Source of the DNA: Anaerophilus nitritigenes
Lineage (GTDB): Bacteria; Bacillota; Clostridia; Peptostreptococcales; Thermotaleaceae
Direction of reading: 5' to 3'
DNA: 49,135 bases
Assembly: GCF_004138215.1 (NCBI RefSeq)
Contig: NZ_RYYS01000063.1
Coordinates: 1-49,135, forward strand
The notes below the pieces were generated by a model, which saw nothing but the letters and a program-made list of their open reading frames with translations, was not told the DNA's origin and ran no database searches. A program made the translations under genes and the position numbers. Position 1 is the stretch's first letter, and each line of letters begins with the position of its first letter. This document shows positions 1 through 5,228 of the stretch, piece by piece.

Positions 1-60
1 TTCTTTGATGAATAGGTCGCTTTGTGTATCCCAGATGTACACTCTATCTCCTATATTCAT
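1..60 (-). CDS. small phage protein, N-terminal part only
   Basis: A reading frame begins at an ATG at 60 (a second in-frame ATG lies at 63) behind AGGAGGGC and runs off the left edge. The visible 20 residues begin MNIGDRVYIWD. Too short to assign. It lies 15 bases beyond the MazG-like gene on the same strand, so it is probably part of the same early phage operon. Confidence 0.5.
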   Translation of the reverse strand, partial: MNIGDRVYIWDTQSDLFIKE

Positions 61-74
61 CATGCCCTCCTATA

Positions 75-374
75 TCAACTTTCTTCTATACTCAATATCT
101 TCTTGAACCTCCATCCTCTGTTATGTAGTTTAGGAAGATGCTCTTTAAATTTTTCTCTTGTTTCTTTAGGATAATTTTCTAAAATAATATCAACAACCCC
201 TACTGCTACTTGAATAACATCTAATGCCTCCTCTACTATATTTCCTGCATTTTCTTCATTTCTACATTTTTCAAAAGAATCTATTTCTTTTTCAAGTTCT
301 ATTTTTTCCTCTTCTAGTTTTTCTTTAAGTTCTGTAATATCTCTATTATTTTTTAATACTGGTATTAATATCAC
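75..374 (-). CDS. MazG-like phage protein (putative dNTP pyrophosphohydrolase-like)
   Basis: 99 residues from a GTG start that overlaps the stop of the upstream gene (GTGA), suggesting translational coupling. The N-terminal half (about 12-45) is a charged, Glu/Lys-rich coiled-coil-like helix. The segment around residues 46-66 (EEALDVIQVAVGVVDIIL) has the helical EExxD pattern of small MazG-like all-alpha NTP pyrophosphatases carried by many clostridial phages. Those enzymes hydrolyse (d)NTPs. The assignment rests on this motif and the phage setting, and only one metal-binding helix is clear, so activity is not certain. Confidence 0.5.
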   Translation of the reverse strand: MILIPVLKNNRDITELKEKLEEEKIELEKEIDSFEKCRNEENAGNIVEEALDVIQVAVGVVDIILENYPKETREKFKEHLPKLHNRGWRFKKILSIEES

Positions 375-493
375 TTTACTGCCCCCTCTAATATCTTCTC
401 AGCCTTTTCTAATGCTTCTTTTACTGTACAATTTTCATCAAAATAAACCTTTACAGCTTCCCTACAAATTTCTTTTAACTTTTCTTTATCCAT
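371..493 (-). CDS. small phage protein of unknown function (40 aa)
   Basis: ATG at 493, 40 codons, TGA overlapping the GTG start of the next gene by 4 bases. A Shine-Dalgarno (AGGAGG-like, in the TAGGAGGATAAA stretch) precedes the start and also lies just beyond the stop of the replisome organizer. The sequence begins MDKEKLKEICREAVK and is predicted helical and charged. Coupling to both neighbours supports it being real. No family recognised. Confidence 0.55.
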   Translation of the reverse strand: MDKEKLKEICREAVKVYFDENCTVKEALEKAEKILEGAVK

Positions 494-494
494 T

Positions 495-1397
495 TTATCC
501 TCCTATCGAAATTTTCTGTTTTAATTTTTCTTCTAATTCTTCTTTTGTATATTTACCAGTTCTGCTTTCAAAGTTATGGAATCCATTGTTCTTAGATTGC
601 TGTTTTGATTTATTACTATTTGCATTGTTCTTAATTTCCTTATCCTTATAATTCCCCTCTAGCACCTTTACAAAGTTGTTTGGCTTTATTAACCAGTCGA
701 ATGTAATAATCCAACCTCGGTCATTCTGCCCCTTTAAAAAAGCGGAACCCTCTATATTTTCAATCGCAAGAATTACTTTCTCTAAACTGTAATCTTTAAT
801 CCTAGCTCTCAACATCTTCTCCCTGTTTCCTTTTATGCTTATAAGCTTAGAAAGATTAAGTTTATTCCATGCTTCCATTACTGGTTGCAGTTTACTGCTA
901 CAAGCAACTTTAGTTGCTATGTTTTTATCTTTATCTAATTCTTTATCTAATTCTTTATCTGTTGCGTTACCTTCCGTTACTGTAACGTTACATGTAACGT
1001 TACTTGGTAATAGCTTTTGTTTTTCTCTATGCTTAGCAACTCTATTTCTAGTCTGTTCTCTAATCTTATCTAATCCCTCTACATTCTGGTGTTTTTCCCA
1101 ATTAGCAATTTTTAAATATCCATCTTCCATTTCTATCATTCCTAGATTTTTAAATGTAGATAATGCTAATCTAACAGTATTTAATGATCTTCTAAATTTA
1201 TGTGCTAACATTTCTTCTGTATATGGAATATTTTCTGTCAAGAATATAAATCCATTAGTATTACACTTTCCTGCTTGTGTCAGTAATTTAACCCAGATAA
1301 CTAATATTGCATCAGCTTCTGGTAAACTCTCTATAAAATCAATTTTTTCATCTTCAAACATTGTTGTAGTAATTTTAATCTACTTTACTTCTGCCAA
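495..1397 (-). pseudogene. phage replisome organizer, interrupted by an in-frame amber codon near the N-terminus
   Basis: The open part (288 residues from an ATG at 1361) has the phage replisome-organizer N-terminal domain: MFEDEKIDFIESLPEADAIL, then a winged-helix region to about residue 95, a variable linker and a C-terminal DnaD-like region. Family members normally start about a dozen residues earlier with a sequence like MAEVKWIKITTxMF. Upstream of the ATG the same frame reads L-A-E-V-K-stop-I-K-I-T-T-T-M-F: a TTG at 1397 with an excellent GAGGGGG site at 1404-1410, then TAG at 1380-1382 where TGG (Trp) is expected. The ATG at 1361 has no Shine-Dalgarno. In life the protein would help load helicase at the phage origin. 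The likely result here is loss of function, unless suppression or reinitiation occurs. Family assignment is strong; the functional consequence is inference. Confidence 0.8.
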
Positions 1398-1409
1398 TTC
1401 AATCCCCCT

Positions 1410-1535
1410 CTACTTCATAAGACAATGTATAATTTTCTTTATAATGGTTAGAATTAAAGCCAAAGTGATTGTAAATATTTTCTTATGATTCTTGCGGGGA
1501 ACGTGTCCCCGCTTAATCCAAATTGGTCTATACAT
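1410..1535 (-). CDS. small basic phage protein with one hydrophobic stretch (41 aa)
   Basis: ATG at 1535 preceded by AAGGAG with good spacing, 41 codons. It begins MYRPIWIKRGHVPRK and ends in a hydrophobic segment (residues 20-37, IFTITLALILTIIKKII), so it may be a small membrane-associated protein. A 7-bp perfect inverted repeat lies inside it (1494-1512). It lies directly upstream of the replisome organizer, whose SD is at 1404-1410. No family recognised. Confidence 0.45.
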   Translation of the reverse strand: MYRPIWIKRGHVPRKNHKKIFTITLALILTIIKKIIHCLMK

Positions 1536-1556
1536 TTTGTATTCTCCTTTGAATTT

Positions 1557-1703
1557 TTAAAATAAATCTGCTATAATACTCGTAACTATATTTTTTCTAC
1601 TGACCTTTTTCAGATGGCCGTCTGATAAGGTCTTTTCTATTTTATAAGCAAATATTGGCATAGTTGCTAATGTACTTATAAAAAACATTCCCCAGTAATT
1701 CAT
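1557..1703 (-). CDS. small phage protein of unknown function (48 aa)
   Basis: ATG at 1703 behind AGAGGGGGTGAAAAG, 48 codons ending in TAA. The first 20 residues (MNYWGMFFISTLATMPIFAY) are hydrophobic and could be a membrane helix, followed by a charged tail. An imperfect hairpin (GACCTT..TCAGA / TCTGA..AAGGTC) at 1602-1632 lies within the coding region. No family recognised. Confidence 0.5.
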   Translation of the reverse strand: MNYWGMFFISTLATMPIFAYKIEKTLSDGHLKKVSRKNIVTSIIADLF

Positions 1704-1718
1704 CTTTTCACCCCCTCT

Positions 1719-1907
1719 CTAGTACCAAACCACTCCAGAACTAGACTTTGTAATTTGAATCCAACTTCCATTTTTGAAAATCACTTTTACTTTTTCTCCA
1801 AAAGGTTTTACTTTGGATATTTCTGCTCTAATTTCATTAGAACTCACATTCCAGTAATATCTAAATAAATCTTGTTGCTTTTGATTGAGCTTATCTGTAT
1901 CTATCAT
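1719..1907 (-). CDS. small phage protein of unknown function (62 aa)
   Basis: ATG at 1907 behind a near-perfect AAAGGAGGTGT site. 62 residues, soluble, starting MIDTDKLNQKQQDLFRYYWN and ending in a short beta-like segment (VKVIFKNGSWIQIT). It is the leftward member of a divergent pair with the DUF2513 gene. The 51-bp segment between them recurs at 2538-2588. Function unknown. Confidence 0.6.
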   Translation of the reverse strand: MIDTDKLNQKQQDLFRYYWNVSSNEIRAEISKVKPFGEKVKVIFKNGSWIQITKSSSGVVWY

Positions 1908-1915
1908 TTTTACAC

Positions 1916-1966
1916 CTCCTTTAGTTTTTTGCCCTCCTATGGTAAAATTTTGTAGAAAGGGGGTGA
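1916..1966. repeat. duplicated 51-bp intergenic control segment, copy 1
   Basis: Matches 2538-2588 at 48 of 51 positions by eye; the three differences are clustered at 1935-1937. It contains the Shine-Dalgarno of the leftward gene at one end (CTAAAGGAG on the minus strand), a GGTAAAATTTTGTAG core, and the GAAAGGGGGTGA Shine-Dalgarno of the rightward gene at the other end. Each copy lies between two divergently arranged small phage genes. A shared bidirectional control element is inferred. Confidence 0.85.
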
Positions 1967-1974
1967 CGGTATTT

Positions 1975-2370
1975 ATGATTCTAAACTATGACTGTTTAAG
2001 AGATGTACTTCTTTCATTAGAAAAAAATCTCTTAATTAATGAAAATTTATCTTTTAATCATATTGATTTGAATCAAATTTTAGCTTTTGATAGTTTAAAA
2101 GACTACAAAAAAGAAGATATTTACTACTGCATCTTTAATCTAATAGAAATTAACTTTATTGACGGTAGAATTACATTTGCTGATGGTGGAATTCCTTATA
2201 TCTGTCTCATCAGTAACATCACCTACTCAGGACATGAATTTTTACAATCAATTAAATCTGATACTATTTGGGAAAATATCAAAACAAAACTTAAGCCAGT
2301 TACAGCTTTATCTATCCCTCTTATTACTGATGTGGCAAAAGAACTTATTATTTCTTCTATTGGCATATAG
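1975..2370 (+). CDS. DUF2513-like phage protein
   Basis: 131 residues from ATG 1975, about 8 bases after GAAAGGGGGTGA; the upstream in-frame GTG at 1963 lies inside that site and was not chosen. MILNYDCLRDVLLSLEKNL followed by a YKKEDIYYCIFNLIEINFI segment fits the DUF2513 family of small winged-helix-like proteins seen in phages and other mobile elements. The C-terminal residues resemble the family's lysine-rich IWENIKTKLKP tail region. Molecular function is unknown. It is the only gene of this stretch, with 2594-2821, on the plus strand, opposite to the early operon, so it may belong to the lysogenic or accessory set. Confidence 0.7.
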   Translation: MILNYDCLRDVLLSLEKNLLINENLSFNHIDLNQILAFDSLKDYKKEDIYYCIFNLIEINFIDGRITFADGGIPYICLISNITYSGHEFLQSIKSDTIWENIKTKLKPVTALSIPLITDVAKELIISSIGI

Positions 2371-2529
2371 TGTTTGATATTCTTCTTTTAACTCTCCTAG
2401 GGATTTATTTTTCAAATGCTCTAATGAGTATAGGTGTCCATTACTTACAACCATATAATCAAATTTTTTTATATCAACAGCACCTATGCTCTTAAGCCAT
2501 TCTAGTTTTTCTTTTGAGATTTCTTGCAT
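2308..2529 (-). CDS. small phage protein of unknown function (73 aa)
   Basis: ATG at 2529 behind AAAGGAGATGAGAGG. Begins MQEISKEKLEWLKSIGAVDI, followed by a KFDYMVVSNGHLYSLEHLKN region. Its last about 20 codons run antisense to the 3' end of the DUF2513 gene (63-base convergent overlap), which is unusual; the natural end may have been lost or the overlap may be genuine. It forms a divergent pair with the gene at 2594 across the second copy of the duplicated segment. No family recognised. Confidence 0.5.
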   Translation of the reverse strand: MQEISKEKLEWLKSIGAVDIKKFDYMVVSNGHLYSLEHLKNKSLGELKEEYQTLYANRRNNKFFCHISNKRDR

Positions 2530-2537
2530 CCTCTCAT

Positions 2538-2588
2538 CTCCTTTAGTTTTTTGCCCCTATATGGTAAAATTTTGTAGAAAGGGGGTGA
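2538..2588. repeat. duplicated 51-bp intergenic control segment, copy 2
   Basis: Second copy of 1916-1966 (offset 622 bases; 48/51 identical). It again separates a leftward gene (start 2529) from a rightward gene (start 2594) and supplies both Shine-Dalgarno sequences. The genes flanking the two copies are not recognisably related to each other, so the control segment was duplicated or conserved without them. Confidence 0.85.
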
Positions 2589-2593
2589 AATTG

Positions 2594-2821
2594 ATGAAAA
2601 CAGAAATATTAGTTGATGTTAGACATCTAAAAAGCAAAGAAGAAAAAGAACAGCTTGCTAACTCTATACTTAAACTTGGTTGGAAATTAGATATAACATT
2701 TCATAGATTAGCTGCTGAAAATAATCCTCATAGTATTGTTGGAGCATATTTATTCACTTGGCATAAAGATACTAACCCTATCTTTCCTAATGATATTGAA
2801 TATCAAATATCTAAAAGCTAA
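2594..2821 (+). CDS. small phage protein of unknown function (75 aa)
   Basis: ATG at 2594 after GAAAGGGGGTGAAATTG, 75 residues. It begins MKTEILVDVRHLKSKEEKEQ and contains ILKLGWKLDITFHRLAAENN, a mixed alpha/beta pattern, with no membrane segment. Its TAA overlaps the stop of the convergent gene 2818-3009 by 4 bases. The starts of this gene and the DUF2513 gene share the same control segment, so they may be co-regulated. No family recognised. Confidence 0.6.
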   Translation: MKTEILVDVRHLKSKEEKEQLANSILKLGWKLDITFHRLAAENNPHSIVGAYLFTWHKDTNPIFPNDIEYQISKS

Positions 2822-3009
2822 TTAATCTCGGCTACGATAGTAATACTCTCACTATTGCTGTCGTAGCTGAAACTACAATCAAAAGATGTTACTTCCTTTT
2901 GGTGCATTTCTTTTAAATCTGTATTAATTTGTTTTAACACCATTTCACATACTTTTTCTATTGAGTTTTCTGATATATATTCTTTTGATATAATTACTTT
3001 CATTGTCAT
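2818..3009 (-). CDS. small phage protein of unknown function (63 aa)
   Basis: ATG at 3009 overlaps the TGA of the Rha/ORF6C gene (ATGA), so translation is probably coupled. 63 residues: an N-terminal KVIISKEYI strand, a helix rich in charged residues, and a C-terminal SESITIVAEIN strand. The alpha/beta pattern resembles small phage accessory proteins, but no specific family is recognised. Confidence 0.55.
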   Translation of the reverse strand: MTMKVIISKEYISENSIEKVCEMVLKQINTDLKEMHQKEVTSFDCSFSYDSNSESITIVAEIN

Positions 3010-3725
3010 ACTTTCACCATTCTCATTTGACTATTGGCTCCTAAGATCATTAATTCTAATTCAGATGTAGGAACCCAATTATCTATAAATTTATAAGCCT
3101 TGTCTATTTCTTTAACTGGAGTATCTTTATAACTTGCTACATTCATATATCTTTTATAGTCCCTCCAAAACAAGCTGAAAGCCTTTTTACTAAGTTTTTG
3201 ATATGCAGGGGTATCTTTACCACCTAATGCTTGTACAATTTTCATTCTTGCCCTTGTAGATAGATTTTCTTGTTGTGCATAGTCAATTGTCATGTTGTTT
3301 TCTAAACTAGAAACCCTATTTTGAATGCTTTCTACTTCTCCTACTAACATTCCTACTTGTTGGTTGACTAGTTTTATAGCTTGTACACCTGTAGGAAGTA
3401 CTGATGTTGCTAACTTTTGTTCCATTTCATGAAATTTATTGATATATGTAGCTGTAAATATTGCTCCTTTTTGCCCTGTAAGTTTGTGTGCTATGAATTC
3501 GCAACCTTTTTTAGTTACTTGATAACATTTATACTCTTTTCCAGTCCCTGCTTGATAACTACTCTCTATGAAAAATTCATCAGAACTCAAATTTGAATTT
3601 TGACCTAAATATTGAATATAAGTTTCGATATCTCTCAATAAATTACTATGTTGCTTTCCTACCATTTCAGCTACTTCTCTACTATCCAAAGTAACTGTTC
3701 TTTCTTTTGCAATTAAATTATTCAT
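3006..3725 (-). CDS. Rha-family phage regulatory protein with C-terminal ORF6C domain (antirepressor type)
   Basis: 239 residues, ATG at 3725 behind AAGGAGGTAAAAAAT. Residues about 10-95 are the Rha domain: VTLDSREVAEMVGKQHSNLL, then SSYQAGTGKEYKCYQVTKKG and the ATYINKFHEME helix. Residues about 115-235 match the ORF6C domain often found downstream of Rha or BRO domains, with LGGKDTPAYQKLSKKAFSLF and a C-terminal helical segment. Such two-domain proteins are DNA-binding regulators in temperate phages and often act as antirepressors or early regulators. It is in the leftward early operon just after the Cro-like gene, as expected. The exact target is unknown. Confidence 0.85.
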   Translation of the reverse strand: MNNLIAKERTVTLDSREVAEMVGKQHSNLLRDIETYIQYLGQNSNLSSDEFFIESSYQAGTGKEYKCYQVTKKGCEFIAHKLTGQKGAIFTATYINKFHEMEQKLATSVLPTGVQAIKLVNQQVGMLVGEVESIQNRVSSLENNMTIDYAQQENLSTRARMKIVQALGGKDTPAYQKLSKKAFSLFWRDYKRYMNVASYKDTPVKEIDKAYKFIDNWVPTSELELMILGANSQMRMVKV

Positions 3726-3813
3726 ATTTTTTACCTCCTTGAAGTTTTCTTTTTAATATCGCTTTTTGTATACGTGCTACTATTGCTAAATGTTCTTTTA
3801 ATTCTTTTGTCAA
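3718..3813 (-). CDS. very small phage ORF between cro-like and rha genes (31 aa)
   Basis: TTG at 3813 preceded by a strong TGGAGGG site, 31 codons, TAA at 3718-3720. Its end overlaps the start of the Rha gene by 8 bases, so it could be a leader that couples translation into rha. The product (MTKELKEHLAIVARIQKAIL...) is a basic amphipathic helix. Supported by SD and overlap only. Confidence 0.45.
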   Translation of the reverse strand: MTKELKEHLAIVARIQKAILKRKLQGGKKYE

Positions 3814-3846
3814 TTTAATCCCTCCATTTTAATTCAATTAATTTAC

Positions 3847-4044
3847 TTATTTTTCATCTTCTGGAAATAGTTCGTTTAAATGAACATCTAAAACTTTAGA
3901 TAATTTTCTAGAATTTATTAAACTTGGAACAGTAACACCCTTCATCACATCATAAAAATAACTTTTAGAAAATCCAGTTTTTTCAATAACTTCTGTTGCT
4001 GTAAGTCCCTTCATTTCAATAATTTTTTTTATGTTATTATTCAA
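3847..4044 (-). CDS. Cro-like XRE-family repressor
   Basis: 65 residues from a TTG start (4044) behind AAAGAGGCG. A single helix-turn-helix of the XRE/Cro-CI type fills it: MKGLTATEVIEKTGFSKSYF, VPSLINSRKLSKVL and LNELFPEDEK. It is the first gene of the leftward early operon and divergent from the CI-like repressor, across about 200 bases with CGAAC operator half-sites, the standard layout of a lysis/lysogeny switch. The role as Cro is inferred from position and size. Confidence 0.8.
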   Translation of the reverse strand: MNNNIKKIIEMKGLTATEVIEKTGFSKSYFYDVMKGVTVPSLINSRKLSKVLDVHLNELFPEDEK

Positions 4045-4068
4045 TTGTATCGCCTCTTTTCTGATTAA

Positions 4069-4097
4069 ATTTTACCACTATACCGAACTATATTCAA
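4069..4097 (-). promoter_or_regulatory. leftward early phage promoter with internal operator half-site
   Basis: On the minus strand: -35 TTGAAT (4097-4092), 17-base spacer, -10 TAAAAT (4074-4069), 25 bases ahead of the TTG start of the Cro-like gene. The spacer contains CGAAC (4084-4088), one of the repeated half-sites of this region, so a bound repressor would block polymerase. Strength and use are inferred from consensus. Confidence 0.65.
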
Positions 4098-4117
4098 TTT
4101 GCGTTTTACCTTAAAAC

Positions 4118-4152
4118 CGAACGTTTTTTACCATTATATCGAACTAAGTTCG
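4118..4152. promoter_or_regulatory. immunity operators (CGAAC half-sites)
   Basis: CGAAC occurs at 4084-4088, 4118-4122, 4140-4144 and 4202-4206. The copy at 4140-4152 is a perfect palindrome, CGAAC-TAA-GTTCG. The others are half-sites with degenerate partners. Clustering between the divergent CI-like and Cro-like genes marks them as the likely binding sites of these regulators. The motif resembles the Firmicute SOS box (CGAAC-N4-GTTCG) but with a 3-base spacer in the perfect copy. Confidence 0.65.
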
Positions 4153-4191
4153 TTTCTCTGTACTTTCCTTAATTTTCCTCTAATTTTCTTG

Positions 4192-4219
4192 TTTACTTTA
4201 CCGAACTAAATGTTATAAT
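4192..4219 (+). promoter_or_regulatory. promoter of the CI-like repressor gene
   Basis: TTTACT (4192-4197), 16-base spacer and TATAAT (4214-4219). The spacer carries a CGAAC half-site at 4202-4206, implying autoregulation. Just downstream, a palindrome GTACG-GTATAT-CGTAC (4224-4239) lies in the untranslated leader before the TAGGAGGGG Shine-Dalgarno. Confidence 0.65.
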
Positions 4220-4258
4220 ATAGGTACGGTATATCGTACTTATATAGGAGGGGTTACA

Positions 4259-4627
4259 ATGTCTTTAGGTGAAAGAATTAGAAATATAAGAAAATCAAAG
4301 GGTTATTCTATAATGAACTTAAGAGAAATGACTGGATTAAGTAAATCAACGATAAGTGATATAGAAAATAATAAAAGTAATCCTACTTCTGAAACTTTGA
4401 ACAAAATAGCTGACTGTCTAGGTGTTTCTACTTCATATTTATTTAATGAAGAAATAATTGATAACGATTTAAACTCTGATGATAAAAATAAAATAGAAAT
4501 AGCTGAACAATTAGTAAAAGTTCTAATAGATATGGGAGAAATAAAAGAAAACGAAAAACTTACAGAAGAAAAAAGAGACAGATTATTCAATATGATTAAA
4601 AAAGCTATAGAATTATCAAGAATATAA
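4259..4627 (+). CDS. XRE-family phage repressor (CI-like)
   Basis: 122 residues, ATG 4259 after TAGGAGGGG. The N-terminal helix-turn-helix is classic XRE: GERIRNIRKSKGYSIMNLRE, TGLSKSTISDIENNKSNPTS and LNKIADCLGVSTSYLF (residues about 4-62). The rest is a charged helical tail with no LexA-type peptidase domain, so derepression is not by RecA-stimulated self-cleavage; an antirepressor (possibly the Rha protein) or a separate protease would be needed. It is divergent from the Cro-like gene with operators between. A terminator follows. Confidence 0.85.
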   Translation: MSLGERIRNIRKSKGYSIMNLREMTGLSKSTISDIENNKSNPTSETLNKIADCLGVSTSYLFNEEIIDNDLNSDDKNKIEIAEQLVKVLIDMGEIKENEKLTEEKRDRLFNMIKKAIELSRI

Positions 4628-4631
4628 AAAA

Positions 4632-4655
4632 CGACCTTTATTGGTCGCTTTGCTT
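4632..4655. terminator. bidirectional terminator after the repressor gene
   Basis: CGACC-TTTATT-GGTCG stem-loop (4632-4647) flanked by A-rich sequence on the left and CTTTGCTTTATTTT on the right. On the minus strand the hairpin is followed by a T run, so it can also end transcription of the tiny leftward ORF that overlaps it. Confidence 0.6.
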
Positions 4656-4748
4656 TATTTTATATAAATTTTCAATAATTACATCAACATCTTTCGTACC
4701 ATCTTTTTCTTTTATTGCTTTAACTATTTTTTGAATTAGTTTTTTCAA
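4638..4748 (-). CDS. tiny phage ORF behind an SOS-box-like promoter (36 aa)
   Basis: TTG at 4748, nine bases after AAAGGAG; an in-frame ATG at 4757 would abut the SD. 36 codons ending inside the terminator hairpin at 4638. The product MKKLIQKIVKAIKEKDGTKD... is a lysine-rich amphipathic helix. It has its own strong promoter (TTGTAA-17-TATAAT) with a CGAACATATGTTCT operator at about the start of transcription. That regulation makes it a candidate peptide regulator or toxin-like peptide. Function is unknown. Confidence 0.5.
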   Translation of the reverse strand: MKKLIQKIVKAIKEKDGTKDVDVIIENLYKIKQSDQ

Positions 4749-4775
4749 TTGTGTCATCTCCTTTGATTTTTTAAC

Positions 4776-4824
4776 CGAACATATGTTCTTGTTTTATTAT
4801 ATACCTCTTACTAAAACATTACAA
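4776..4824 (-). promoter_or_regulatory. promoter with SOS-box-like operator
   Basis: Minus strand: -35 TTGTAA (4824-4819), 17-base spacer, -10 TATAAT (4801-4796), then the palindrome CGAAC-ATAT-GTTCT (4776-4789) over the start region. Apart from its last base the operator equals the Bacillus/Clostridium LexA consensus CGAAC-N4-GTTCG. It may be bound by host LexA, by the phage repressor, or both. Confidence 0.65.
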
Positions 4825-4917
4825 CTCACTAATTACATTAATACTCTAGCATGGATTTCGTTCGCTAGGGCGAATACGCAAAAGTAGTCATAAAAAACTT
4901 TTATTCGACAAAAAGAA

Positions 4918-5130
4918 CTATTCTATAATCTCAAATAGTTCTTCAAATTTTATATCTAAAGCAATTGTGATTTTAAAAACTGTAGATGTTTTAGGATCAA
5001 CTATATTATTTTCTATATCTGAAAGAGTAGATTTTGATACATTAGAAATTTCAGAAAGCTTATCAAGGCTCATGTTATGTTTTTTTCTTATATCTTTTAG
5101 ATTACATTTAAGATTAAGAAAATCTCTCAC
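4918..5130 (-). CDS. small XRE-family regulator next to the integrase
   Basis: The C-terminal part of this frame is a complete XRE domain: LKDIRKKHNMSLDKLSEISN, VSKSTLSDIENN and FKITIALDIKFEELFEIIE. The frame stays open as far as 5286, but that would run antisense across the start of the integrase. I chose the GTG at 5130 (70 residues), in an AAGAAGGTGAGAG context; the start is uncertain because no ideal SD-start pair is visible. Divergent from the serine recombinase, so it may control integration or excision. It resembles the CI-like protein only in the shared XRE fold. Confidence 0.65.
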   Translation of the reverse strand: MRDFLNLKCNLKDIRKKHNMSLDKLSEISNVSKSTLSDIENNIVDPKTSTVFKITIALDIKFEELFEIIE

Positions 5131-5228
5131 CTTCTTAATATTTTTATTCTTATTATTTATCAAAATTTGATGTTTTTCAACAATTTTCAACAAAATTATA
5201 TATGTAAATTTTACCAAGGAGGGATATC

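Noticed and set aside
835-1488. 217-codon plus-strand open frame
   Set aside because: Antisense to the replisome organizer and small early genes, no good SD, composition that of a shadow frame (Leu/Ser-rich).
1494-1512. GC-rich hairpin as a terminator
   Set aside because: No T tract on either strand and it lies within a likely coding sequence followed directly by further genes of the same operon.
4861-4874. TTCGC-TAGG-GCGAA small hairpin as an attachment site
   Set aside because: Short, lies between the phage regulators, and the resemblance to TAGGGTGGCGAA near 6714-6730 is too weak to call att core sites.
5170-5200. TTTTCAACA direct repeat upstream of the integrase as an operator
   Set aside because: Only two copies, low complexity, and no clear relation to a promoter.
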